Assembly (NCBI GenBank): GCA_001600875.1
Contig: BCLD01000001.1
Coordinates: 705,375 to 769,374 of the forward strand
Length of the DNA stretch: 64,000 nucleotides
Origin: Solicoccozyma terricola
Lineage: Eukaryota; Basidiomycota; Tremellomycetes; Filobasidiales; Piskurozymaceae
Direction: 5' to 3'
Part shown: one piece after another, positions 46,074 through 57,022 of the stretch
Layout of the letters: the number at the start of each line of letters is the position of its first letter
Numbering within the stretch: position 1 is the first letter of the stretch
Notes under the pieces: model-generated
The model's database searches: none
What the model was told of the DNA's origin: nothing
The model's input: the letters and a program-made list of their open reading frames with translations, nothing else
Translations under genes and position numbers: made by a program

Positions 46074-46662
46074 GACGAGATGCTAACACCCAGAGAGGGC
46101 TTGTTGAGATGATGGTGAGGCCGAAAGCAGAAAGCCGTCGGTCCGTCCTTCCTTTGGAGCGCAAGAGCGCCGCAAGTTGACGGTGACGGGGACGAGACGA
46201 GGACGGAGTGGGGATGGAAGGTGGGCGAAGCAGTCTGCCAGCCGACGACGAGTGGATGTCTATGGGGAGGATGGGGAGGATGGGATGGATGGGGAGGATG
46301 GGATGGATGGGATGGATGCGCGTGATCTCTTTCTTGGAGGGACGACGGAGATTGGAATGAATGCACACATCATACAATATCGACTTGCATCGTACCCAGC
46401 GGGACATGGTCCACTCCCACATCTGATCCATTCGCCTTGGCTCATCCTTCCACTCACAACGTCCCCTACTACACAGACACTGCGAGCCCACGAGCCAACG
46501 AGCCAAAGAAAAAAGAGTAACAAGAACAAGGGATAAAAAGGGACGACAGCATCGCCCGACGGATCTCCTGGTAGTCCAACAGACATCCCGTAATCTACAT
46601 GCTGGTCAACCCTACCGCCTCTCAAAAGCGTCGCTAGCTCGCCAGATTTGAATCATTCCAAC
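46074..46662. promoter_or_regulatory. Shared bidirectional promoter, GT71 and SDR-exostosin genes
   Basis: This 589 bp separates two divergent membrane glycosylation genes. It contains the GGGAGGATGGGATGGATG-type repeat at 46262-46318 and otherwise no gene. Confidence 0.55.
46262..46318. repeat. GGGAGGAT/GGGATGGAT tandem repeat in a bidirectional promoter
   Basis: Degenerate 9-10 base purine-rich units (ATGGGGAGG, ATGGGATGG) repeat about six times between two divergent starts. This may be a length-variable regulatory tract, with the same units in the GT71 leader. Confidence 0.8.
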
Positions 46663-49600
46663 ATGGCTATCCTACCCTTCCCCATTCCGTTCAGCTCCCA
46701 CATCCGCTCTCGCTCACATCATTTCCGTCTGTTCAGACCTACGACTTGGTTGATAGTATTTCTGTTGGGCACTGGCACCGTGTTATGGCTGAGAAGCGAT
46801 TTAGAGGTGAGTGGCTGCGCAGTAGTGGAGAGATCCCAATGACTTTTCGTCAAAGCGAGTTCAGCGGACAAAGACGCACTCGGAGCATTCAAACCAATGT
46901 CATGTACATGGCAATGTTTGCTCTGCTCGACTTGGCGTTTTTTTTTCTTTTTTTTTTTTTTTGATCGACCTCTTCGACTGACCTGCTCCCCATCAACCAT
47001 CACTACAGGAAGCCGAACTGGTCGACTCCTGGCACTCATCTCTTGCCTCGAAACTACCAACCCTTCGACCACCGTCATGGCCGTTCTCATCATCGAACGA
47101 CTGGAGCGATTTCGCCGACGGTGACGATGGTGGCTCGGAGTGGAATGTCGATCCAATGTACCTCGATGATGACCCTTATGCTAACAGCAGGACCGGTGGG
47201 CTGACCAACTGGCTTGGGAATTGGGGAAAGAAAAAGCCCTTGGTGACCAACTTCAATGAGACTGGAGGTGGTGGCAGACGAGTGTTGGTCACTGGCGGAG
47301 GTGGAAGCATCGGTCAAGATCTCGTTCGAAGGTTATTGCAGGAGAAATACAGAGTCACCATCATCGACTCCCAGAACATGACCAGTCGACAGCTGCTCCA
47401 TCTTATTCATCCGACCGCACACATTGTCGCTACGACCAGCAGACAACGGACATTCCACACCGACGTTTCACCCGTCTCTTGGTACTCTTCATCCAAACCC
47501 GATACCGCTGCTCTCACCTTCTACCAGGGTGACATCAGGGATGAGGCCTTTATCTCCATGTTACTTCCAAGCAAGCTATCCAAGAACAGCAAAACTGTAC
47601 CGGGGAAACATCATGCGTATAGCGGCATCTTTCACCTGGCGGGGGTCAGTCGAGAGTCATGGTGCAAGGAGCGGGAGACGGCATGTCACGAAGTCAATGT
47701 CAAAGGGACCGAGAATATCGTCTCAGCTATCCAGAGGATCACTGCGGCTGGAGGAAAGGCACCTTGGACGATCGTCACCTCCTCGCTAGAGGTCTATGGT
47801 GATGCAACTTCCGCATCAGTCCCCAAAACACCGTCAACAGCATTGGGGAGGACTAAGCTAGCCATGGAGCAGCTACTACGGGAACGTAGCGACACCATGT
47901 CCGCTCCTGTACTCGTAATGCGACCATCTCTCGTCTACGGAGCCAACCAGGATATTGCGGATCGTTTGCTTCCGAGTCTCGTCCGGAATGCCCTCATCGA
48001 CCTCCCCGTCCAGGTGGTCGATGGGAAGCAACGATTTGACATGCTTTATATTCAGGACCTAATCCAAGCGTTCCTGGACGGCATCGACTTCTTGCAACAT
48101 CGCTCAAAGTCTGAGCCAGTGGTCGAGGAGCCTGTGACGGAAGCAGACGTCGATGTGGTCGATTCCACCAGTGTGGAAACCTCAGAGATTGGGGGACAGC
48201 TTCTAACCACTCGCGCACCGGGCGACTTTGCTGGCTTCTACGAGGTCGATGTCCTCTCTGGCTACACGGCGACGATTGCCGACGTAGCAGCCATGGTCAT
48301 GTCACTCAGCCGGTCGTCGTCCCCGGTACAGACGTTCGAGACCGGTTCGCCACTTGTCAACATGGGACTTCTCCACCTCGATGAAAACATCATCCTCAAG
48401 GCTAAACCTGCAGTCAATCTCGTTGCAGGCGTCACCCAGTACATTGATCAGATGCGTGTGGCATTTGTTCAATACGCCAAAGACTATCTCACTGCACAGT
48501 GTCCTTCCTCAAAGTATGGCGATCCGTCGATGATCTCTGAGGCAGACCGCCGCAATGAACACATCGAGCGACTTAGCGATTGCTCTATCGAGATCGGGGT
48601 CAAGAACGAGGCGTTTTTGCACTACGTGAAGTGCGGTGGAGGCTCAGCCGTCAAAGGAGAAGGCACATATTCCGACGACTGCCTTACGAATGTGGAAAAG
48701 GTTCCCTCCATGAAATGGAACTCGAGCGTTTTCATCATCCGCGAAGCGGATAAAGGGTCAGTTTCCGCTGCAAAGGCGTCAACGAAGATCCCTTTCAGGC
48801 TTTACTTCCAAGAGGAACAAACTAAGAAGCGCCTTGGCTTCGAGATGCCCGTAGACAAGGAAGAATTCGACTTGCGCTTGTACACTCCAGCAGAGGCGAA
48901 AGACTCGCAGATCATCACTGTCTTTGAACCGGTTGTGAGTAGTCTGAACATCGACGTTTGCCCATATCAAAGCCGACCTGTTTGCATATTCAGATACAGA
49001 GCGATGCTTCGAACCTGCAACTCAGAATTCCAGGCACACCCTACAGACTGAAAGCAGTGGCCAAGCCTCTGCATACGCGATATGCACTCGTTCCCGCGGA
49101 AGCTGACAACGATTTTGATGTCCGGTTCACGATGATCTGCTGTCCGACGACGGAGCCATGGCCGTTGCTGATGGATGATTGTGAGTATGCTCCGTGTTCA
49201 TGATGGATTGTCCCAGTTAGACTTACTTTATCGTTGTTCGGACAGATGAAACTGCTGATATTACATTCGGCACTACAGGAGATATCCCGTTCAACACCTC
49301 ATCTCGACTACAAACATGTCGACGTGTGGAGCAGGCTGTAGAGCGAACGGAGGCTCTACGTAATGACTTTGCTCAACACGACCCCCATCATAAAGTCCTC
49401 AAACCACCTACTTCGTCTCGACCTCGGGACTGGCGACTTAAGGATCTGCCCCCGTGCTGGAACGACTGCAACAACCCGTTGATATGCGTACAGACTGGTG
49501 CATGCCGCTGCGTGCAAGCCGATGACTGCAAGGCGAGCCGCATCAATCCGCTTGCGCCCGTTGCGAAGAAGGCCGACGATAACAAGTTAATTCATATCAC

Positions 49601-50908
49601 GACAAACCATGACTTTGTCAGAAAGGTGGAACACATTTCATGGCTGGATCTCCTTCTTCCTTCGGCTCGCCGCATCATCGATGCCTTCCCTCAGCTCATC
49701 AAAGTCCACGTCGTATCTGGTTACGAGCGAGAAGATCAGGTTGAGGCTGCGGAATGTCACAAGCTGCAGAGCGTACATTGTTTCTCGGCCGACAGCATCA
49801 TGTATCGCGCAATGCGGCACATGTCGGTGCCACCGGATGAGGCGGATCTTATAATTCTCCCGGTATACCAGCACTGCGAAGGAGCGGAATTCCTGTTGCA
49901 CGACGTCATGCGTCATGCGGCCGAGACGATCAAGGATCTGCCAAACAAGCACATTTCACTTGTTATGACTCACGATTGGGGAATCTGTATTGACTTTGCT
50001 TGTGAGTGAGAAATGGTCAAGCCTGTCTCAGCGTGCGCGCACTTACTAACAGTGATTTCCATTCCAGGGGACATCTGGGGCGCTCGCGACAACCACCGAC
50101 TTTACCCCGATTGGATCCTTGACAACGTAATGGTCTGGTCTGTAATGGGCGATTGGATATCTCCATGCTATCGACCCCACCAAGATGTCGTCATTCCTGC
50201 TCGGACCTGCCTGACGGAAAAGCTCAAGAACAACTTCAAGGACATGTACATGATTAAGCCGGCCTCTAAACGACCGGCTCTTGTTGCGTGGGCAGGGACG
50301 TACTGGGGTACCGGCAAGAACTCGAGGTTGAGACTGACGTGCCCACGTGGCGGGGTTGGGCAGGAGGAAATGGTGCCGAATGGCGGCAAGCAGAGTCGGT
50401 GGTTGAATTGGGATTACATGAACGATCTCAACAATGCGATCTTCTGTCCTCAGCCAACCGGTATCGCAGGGTGGTCAACGCGACCTAATGACGTAAGTCT
50501 GGTGGGCGTTGCTTCTGGTGGAGCCTTGCGCTGACTCTGATATCGCATTGACAGGCCATCTACGCCGGTTGCATCCCGGTGCTCATGGCCGACGGCTCTC
50601 ATTACCCGTACGCCGACATCATTGACTGGTCGAAGATATCCATTCGTATCAGTCCGACTGACCTGGACCATATCGAGGACATCCTTCGTGCCATCCCGAT
50701 GGAACAGGTCGAGCAGATGCAGACAAACTTGCTGGCAATCCGTGAAGCGTTCCTATACGCGAGCGACGAAAGCCCAGAAGACGAGCTGACACGGAAGGGG
50801 CCGTTGTTTTTCGCATTGCAGTCGGCGCGGATACGACTGTCAACTGTGTACCCCACGGACATTCTCACGGACAGTACGGCTGCGCCCATAGATGATACAG
50901 ATGTGTGA
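46663..50908 (+). CDS. Type II membrane fusion: SDR nucleotide-sugar epimerase domain plus exostosin-type GT47 domain
   Basis: Large protein of about 1,250 residues from six exons (46663-46805, 47009-48931, about 48995-49180, 49246-50005, 50068-50493, 50555-50908). The N-terminus has a signal anchor WLIVFLLGTGTVLWL. Next is an extended SDR domain with the NAD motif VLVTGGGGSIGQDLVRRL near 47290, FYQGDIRD, FHLAGVSRESWC and the active-site serine region IVTSSLEVYGD. The usual YxxxK reads LGRTK (near 47845), so the catalytic Tyr is replaced by Leu while Lys remains. A middle beta-rich segment of unknown family spans about 48480-49180. An EGF-like Cys cluster, CWNDCNNPLICVQTGACRC, lies near 49465. 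The exostosin core follows: DLIILPVYQHCEGAEF, THDWGICIDFAW, GCIPVLMADGSHYPYADIIDWSKISI. Golgi glycan synthesis is likely. Donor, acceptor and SDR activity are unknown. Confidence 0.85.
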
Positions 50909-51003
50909 TTTGGCGTTTGATGTTGTAGTGGTCACGAATATAGTTATGTCCTCTTCGTTCCCGGCTCTGGTTACGTCACCGCCGGTATATTATCGATCGA
51001 TGT

Positions 51004-52400
51004 ATGTCAGATGAACACCATCGACTGGTCTCGCCATCACCCATGGCATGGAACGGCTTTGCTGGTCTCAGGACCATCCCGCCTATGGGTTTGCGATGCA
51101 TATCATCGGCTCGACCATCTCTTGCCGCCATCAATGACTCCCTCGCAGCAATGCCAGCTGTGCCTCCACGGGCACCGCGTAAGCCTGCAGACGAACCGAC
51201 GTCCGACAACATTGAGCATCTGGATGATTACTTGGTTGCTACAGCATCTCGACTACTGCTACATCAAAGTGTTACCCCACTACATACGCTCTACGAGCAA
51301 TATCGCTCCCGTGCAAGCTATGTTCTGACGGACGTCCTCGAGTACGAAAGCAACCCAGCCACGCAGCGGAGAGCGGACACGAGCCACTTGAACGTGGATC
51401 CCGAACTTGGAATGGGAGACGGTACTGTCCTCGTTGTTCATCTTCGGCAGTCAGTAGATGGTGGTCTACAAAAAATGACGGTGTGCTCTGGATTTGCCAT
51501 CGCTGTGAAAGGTGAGAAGCTGAGAAATGCGGATGTTGTCGTGACTTGTGCTCATACCCTAGAAGAGGTGAGAGCGTTTCTTATGATTAGTATAAACGTC
51601 CCTGACCTGATCAATGTCCACAGATCCAACGCCATGCTCGACATAATCTCGCCCTTGGTCCATCCGTCTCCTTCATCCTTCTCGGTACCGGCTCATCTGC
51701 GCGGCCGATCACCCGCGTCCTGTCCTCTACACCACGCTCCGACCTTCTCATTCTGGAATGTGCACGAGTTATGTCTGAGCCGCCTATACGTACACTTCCA
51801 GTCTCCCCCTTTCCTGTCGCTATCGGTCATCCCGTTCTCACCCATCTCTTCGGAGCGCCTGATGCTCCGCTAATCACAAGGTCAAAATCACGATTACCCT
51901 CTAATTTGCCACCGCCGCCAGCATTTCCATCATCCCAAGTTATCGAAGAACCATTTGGATGGCTTGGAGGGAGAGGGTGGAGGAGGTGGGGAATGGGCAG
52001 CATGCTAGGATACCGCTCGTACGTTGGACAAGAAGTTGAGGTGAGGAACCGGTGGTTTCCAAAACTAGCTGTGGCCAATTACACATACTCAACAGCTTTC
52101 TATCTAGGCTGGAACCGCATCCGCGCTTCCTTATATCCTTACATCCGTCCTACCTACCTCTGGCTCATCAGGAGGGCCACTAGTCGACGCCGAAACCGGC
52201 ACAGTGGTTGGTATGATCAGTGGGAGGCGTATGGACAATAGAGTCGAGGGAGAGAGAGGGTGGGGGAGTTCTGCTGAACAAATTTACGAGGTGAGCGTGG
52301 TTTCGAAGTGAACCGAAAGGAACTGTCGTTCATTCGTTGCCCCAACCAGATGTTCGCTCTGCCCGGCTTTGTACCGGCATCGTCCAAGAGAGTACCGTGA
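51004..52400 (+). CDS. Trypsin-like serine protease, possibly organellar
   Basis: Chymotrypsin-fold protease with a complete triad. Start ATG 51004; a later in-frame Met (MAWNGFAGLRTIP) opens a stretch that could be a mitochondrial leader. His is in VVVTCAHTLEE near 51550, just before an intron (about 51570-51624). Asp is in RSDLLILECARV near 51745. The Ser region appears only after splicing out about 52040-52112: TASALPYILTSVLPTSGSSG, then GPLVDAETGTVVGMISGRR, with SGG as the nucleophile motif. Reading without this intron changes frame and hides the Ser. The last exon is MFALPGFVPASSKRVP with stop 52398-52400. The product is about 390 residues. It resembles HtrA/TYSND1-like single-domain proteases, but no PDZ domain or PTS1 signal is visible. 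It converges with the DUF6699 gene, 58 bp away. Confidence 0.75.
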
Positions 52401-52458
52401 GGGGTGATCTATCAAAGCATGTATATTGATATCATACATTCGTCGTCGACTATCCAAG

Positions 52459-54080
52459 TTAACAAACATCCATCTTGAGTATCAGACAGTTTGTACTTGT
52501 CAGGTTGACTAAGTGAGGTAACATCAGCTCGAGCGCTGTCACAGGATATCTCGGCTGCTTCTCACATTTACTCTCGAGCACTTCCGGGTCCCAGCTCAAC
52601 CCTGCGAAGAATGACCGTCCTAAAAGAGCATCAGCTGCACAAAGTAGAGCGCGTTAGTGAGAGTGAGAGATTGCTCGAAACATGGGAAAGATATTCCTTA
52701 CCTTTGCGATACCCATCAAACATTCCCATTCCTGGTGCGACTCCGCCGAACACCGCTCTTTGCTCGAAGTACCGTTGTTCCTGTGAAGTGGGTGCTCAGC
52801 GATGAGATATATACGATTGCATGTAGGCACATATACCATGATTCGAACACCTCTGTTGGTAGGGAGTTGGGACAGTCAGCTGACATGGAACGACCAGTAT
52901 GCCAAAACATGGCGTAGACGCAAACCTGGGATGCATCTGAATTCATCCGACGCAGTCAGCACCGAAATTATTCATGGCAATTGTGGTCGGAGAAGACTCA
53001 CTTCCTTCAATTCATCGACGTAAAGTGGTGATCTATAAAGTCAAGCTACTTTCAGTGATCAAGTGCAGGACTAGGAACAGCTTTCTGAAATTCATACGCG
53101 AAGAACTCGAAGCTTTTGCAACGGAGAGACGTCAATAAATACCGCGAGAGCAATGACCGGGCAATCACTCACATTGCGTGCAAGACATCATTCACACTGT
53201 CAGAAGATCAGCGATGGCTACCGGTTCTCACTTCAAGCGAGACTCACGTCACTCCACCCCGATTTCTGATGACCCAGATGCAGTCACTGCTCAGCATATT
53301 CTCCTTGTATGTATCTCCTCCCGGCTACTCACCGGACTCTTACACACCACCCCGTCTCAGCGTGGCAACAATACAACTCCTCTACCCTCGGCATCGTAGC
53401 AGGTTGGTCACGTTCACCGACCAATTCGGTTTCTTGAGCTTCTTCATCGATCCAAATGACCGCGTAAGCCTGTTGGGAATGTCCAGCAGCTGGTGAGAGA
53501 ATGAAGGGGTAGAGAGAGGTGTGGACTTGCCGGATGTTCTACTGTATTCCACTGAGTTGGAAGGTAAAGTAAGTTGGACGCCTTGAATTCAAACGACCGC
53601 GTTAACGTACTGCTAGGTATTTCGGCCAGGGCTATATATATCGTTACATGAGGGAAACGGATTATCAGTATCCTCGCCGCCGCCATGACCGTATGAATGA
53701 CCACCTACACTGGGATCCCACATCACGCATCCTAGCAGGGGATGGACCTTCAACGGCTTGTTTAGCATCGAAGCAGAGAGGTAAGAAAGGATCGGTCCAT
53801 GACCTGGTCCTGGCTGGAATGGATGGAAGGCGATTCCAGTTTTGCTGCAGATTGGAACAGTGGGGAAGAGTGGTGGGGGTTCAGGGGGAAATTACACATG
53901 GGATTTGAGTTGGGAGGGTGAGCAGCGAAGAAAATGTGGCGAAGGGATTGAAAGAGCGGTGAAGTTCAGGTCGAGACAGTCAGTATCAACTATACACGAT
54001 CACCATATCGCACATCTTGCACGGTGAACTCACCGCGATGGAGGGGGTGCAAACCCCAGAGTGGGAGGTGCACTTGACAT
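52459..54080 (-). CDS. DUF6699-family protein
   Basis: Protein of about 250 residues of the fungal DUF6699 family, whose function is unknown to me. Exon 1 is MSSAPPTLGFAPPPSR, from 54080 to a GTGAGT donor near 54033. Exon 2 (about 53854 down) reads TGIAFHPFQPGPGHGPI and LKVHPLLGCVMWDP. Then come SFEFKASNLLYLPTQWNTVE, a GC-AG intron (53530-53470) and AYAVIWIDEEAQETELVG. Small exons follow: ENMLSSDCIWVIRNRGGVT, VNDVLHAIFEFFA, SPLYVDELKE, a 16-base micro-exon (52852-52837) and EQRYFEQRAVFGG, then FDGYRKADALLGRSFFAGL. The stop is at 52461-52459. The family pattern is HPLL at the start, VTVNDVL in the middle and a closing ADALLGRSFFAGL block. About ten introns interrupt a short protein. Confidence 0.75.
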
Positions 54081-54191
54081 GTTGTTGGCGAATACTTCCT
54101 CAGACTGCTCAGACTGTCAAAGAAAGGGTAGGTTGCCAATACTGTATACACTGGTTTTGATAGGTGGTGCGAGCTGCTGTTCAGCGCCTGA

Positions 54192-54624
54192 TTACTGGAT
54201 GACGACACAGATGAAGGTGCTGGGGATGTAACAAGCTGAGCTGGAAGATGTTACTATCCAATACAAGTCGACGTAGTCGATGAAGATGTTCGAATAGACC
54301 TTGCTGGTTTGTTGACGCCCTGTCCAGACACTACATATCCATTCTGGGTGTTCCACCGTCTTCCTAGCACAAACATCCTTTGACGTCTTCAAAGGCACGT
54401 CTGGTCTGACTGTGGTGCCGGATTGGGGAGCTGGACGGATGGAAGGGATGGAGGACGAGTAGACATCGCCGGACTTGGTGAAGCTGGACCTGTGCTGCGG
54501 GGATCTCCAAGGACATGCCCCACTCTTCCCCATCTGTTTCCCCATCCGTTCCCTTCCCTTTGACGAGGTCCTCCACAGTGATGTCTGACACTGATAGGGG
54601 TGTTGGTGGTTGGGAAAAAGTCAA
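54192..54624 (-). CDS. Unrecognised small open frame (doubtful gene)
   Basis: A minus-strand frame opens with MTFSQPPTPLSVSDITVEDLVKG at 54624 and a neighbouring frame continues to 54192. I recognise no domain and find no clear intron joining the two. The start lies 139 bp from the divergent NAA38-like ATG. It may be a leader or upstream ORF of the DUF6699 gene, a small gene, or chance. Confidence 0.25.
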
Positions 54625-54763
54625 CGCGGTGACTAACCTCGCCAGAATAAACTGTCATCCGCGGATTTATGTCGTCTTGTTCCCACCAAACCCATACTTC
54701 GACCTTCCTTCAGCTCATCATCACTGTGTCAAGCAAAGACCCCTCCCCCCCCCCTCCCCAAGC

Positions 54764-55165
54764 ATGACTGTTGCAACTACCTCCTCCTCCTCCCCCGCCC
54801 CCTCCTCCTCATCATCTTCCTCTTCCTCAGTGAATCCATCCTCTACCCCTTCGCCATCCCATCGTCTCCTTCAATCCCTCCTTTACACACCCCTCCGCGT
54901 CACCCTGACTGACTCCCGCACCTTTATTGGCCATTTCATCTGCGTCGACCACGCTGTCAATCTTGTCCTCTCACAAGCAGAGGAGATCCTGTCGCCATCC
55001 GCAGAGGAAGAGGAAAGACCTCTGGTCGTGGGTAGATGGGGGGGACGAGAAATGGGCATGGTCATGGTGCCCAAGGAAGGCATCAGTAAAATCGAGGCGC
55101 AGTTGTCGGAGAGTCAATGGGAGGACGTGATGGAAGGCAAGGAGAAGAAAGACCTTATGGTGTGA
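54764..55165 (+). CDS. NAA38: LSm-domain protein, NAA38/LSMD1-like
   Basis: Single-exon protein of 133 residues. After a Ser/Thr/Pro-rich leader (MTVATTSSSSPAPSSSS) comes an LSm fold: LRVTLTDSRTFIGHFICVDH, then AVNLVLSQAEEIL (Sm1), an acidic loop, and GRWGGREMGMVMVPKEGISKI (Sm2). The order and the G-x-x-M-V-P-K-x-x-I ending resemble human NAA38 (LSMD1), an auxiliary subunit of the NatC N-terminal acetyltransferase. A generic LSm role in RNA metabolism cannot be excluded, since only the fold is visible. The ATG at 54764 is the first downstream of a C-rich tract (54731-54752). The stop is at 55163-55165. Confidence 0.75.
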   Translation: MTVATTSSSSPAPSSSSSSSSSVNPSSTPSPSHRLLQSLLYTPLRVTLTDSRTFIGHFICVDHAVNLVLSQAEEILSPSAEEEERPLVVGRWGGREMGMVMVPKEGISKIEAQLSESQWEDVMEGKEKKDLMV

Positions 55166-57022
55166 TATAGTCGGCCAACTACTCAGTCGTCGTGGTGAGT
55201 AACCTCCCGAGCGTCAAGCACAACGTCATGCTGACGAAATATCTATATCGACCCATCAGTACGATCAAGCAAACCGTTCAACCCTCTGTCTAAAGCTCTC
55301 ATCCTGATCTACCTCACCGTTTATCTAGACCCATCTTGTCGTCACTCTAATCAACTCCAAGTACCAGGACCGTCGTCAAGTGATTGAAGACATCAAGATG
55401 GTGACCGGCTTCCGTCGGTAGGCGTACATGTGGTCTCGCGGAAATGCATTGGGACCCCTGCAAGTCCAGCTATTCGCGAGCGCATTCGGATTTGGTAATG
55501 GAAACCCTTCACCATCCGTACATGCGAGTTTCATGCTGAAGCTCAACACCGTGACCGACACTTCACAATTGGACGGAGCGCGCGTTCTCTGTATTTGCAC
55601 GACATGTCAACGAAAGGAAACGTGATGAGGTTGGTTCGTAAAACAAAGCTGGTCGCTTACCGGCCGCGCCGCGGGGGGGGGGGGGGGGGGATGCCATAAC
55701 AAAGGATTCGCCTGGCGGCGTCTATCCGCATCTGTCCGGTTCTCATTTCATTCCGGTGATGGAACAGTGGGAACAGGTATTCAACAACCAGGCACAACAC
55801 TCGCCAAGGAGGTTGTTTTGCTGCTCAAAATGCGAAAATTTGTTTCCATTTGTTATGCATCCTTTACAATCGTCATATGGCACGTTACACTACCTCCAGT
55901 TACGGAGACTTCATTTTTCTTTTTCTTGTCAAGGTTCCGGCTATTTGAACGCCACGAGAAACCAGTGCGCTTGTGATCCCACCTCAATATGTAATTCGGT
56001 TGACTGGTGCAACCCTGACTACTGGAACACAGGTTCCAAGGCCAGGAACTCGATATCCCTGCCTGCACTCTGCTATCCGTTAGCCAGGGTGTACGACAAC
56101 GAGTGCACGCGTTGGTACCATGCAGTGCTATCTCGCTATCTGCGATGTCGCTTTTTGTATGTCCATACGATGTCCCCCACTCCCTGGCGAAGATAATTGT
56201 CACGAGTGGGAATAGGTCCATGATATATCCGGATGACCACATCCCGGTATTGGTGCCTGAAAGAAGCAGTCGGCGCATATCGATTCTGTATTCCTGAATC
56301 GGTATCGCCCAACACTGGTGTCTCGAGGGGGTGTCTCTGGGTGCCTTAGATCGGATCTCCGGGGTTAACGAATGGCCCGACGTCGGAGGTGTGTGAATCA
56401 AACATGTCTGGTGTCTGTCTGGGTGTCGTCGGAGTAAGGGACGAACGAGGGCAGAACACGAACACGACGCGGGGTGTTTCGGTAAACTCCGTCGAACATT
56501 CCTCGCAACTCCTCTTGATTGCCGTGGTGACCATCAGTGGCTCGAAGGAATCATCAGCGGCGTCATGTCGGCCCCAGTGGGGACCTGCCCTGCCGTGCTG
56601 TCGCAATCCTGGCTCCGGGAGAATTCAAGGTTAGATAGATCCAGCAACCCCGCGCAGCAGGGAAGACGAAGCAAATGGCTGGTGGTCGGATGGTCACGCA
56701 CTAAGCCCTGTGTGATATGAGATGAATACCTACGTTTCAAGGACAAGTCCTCAAGTCCTCCTCCCTCCTCTGAGCCAGGACGTAGCCCAGAGTTCCATGT
56801 CAGTGCCCAAAAGCTAACATGGGGGAAGGCGGTGAGGAACTAGGGTGTCGCTACTCATGCCGACCCCAACCACCTCCCGCCCTGAGATCGGTGCCCAAAC
56901 TAGGCAACAGCAAGCATATCTCTCTCATACACGGTATATAAGATAGAGAATGGGCCCATGAAGTGAGCTGTCCCGTATTTGTACTCCATCCCATCTCCCA
57001 ATCATCCAACTTACACATAACA
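55166..57022. other. Gene-poor region between NAA38-like and aspartic protease genes
   Basis: This 1.86 kb has no gene I can establish. Points of note: an 18-G run at 55673-55690; a plus-strand frame starting MRKFVSICYASFTIVIWH at about 55830, with a signal-peptide-like start and followed in another frame by a Cys-rich stretch (about 55925-56080); and a 182-codon minus frame (56401-55853) on the same bases. The last 150 bp are the protease promoter. Confidence 0.4.
56935..56942 (+). promoter_or_regulatory. TATA box of the aspartic protease gene
   Basis: TATATAAG lies 81-88 bases upstream of the ATG at 57023, as expected for a regulated, TATA-containing secreted-enzyme promoter. Confidence 0.55.

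Noticed and set aside
46663..50908. Two separate genes (an epimerase and an exostosin)
   Set aside because: No stop, promoter or new start separates the domains; the frame stays open through exon 2 and the next junctions keep phase.
55853..56401. A 182-codon minus-strand frame
   Set aside because: No motif, signal or splice context; low amino-acid plausibility. It is left unannotated within the gene-poor stretch.
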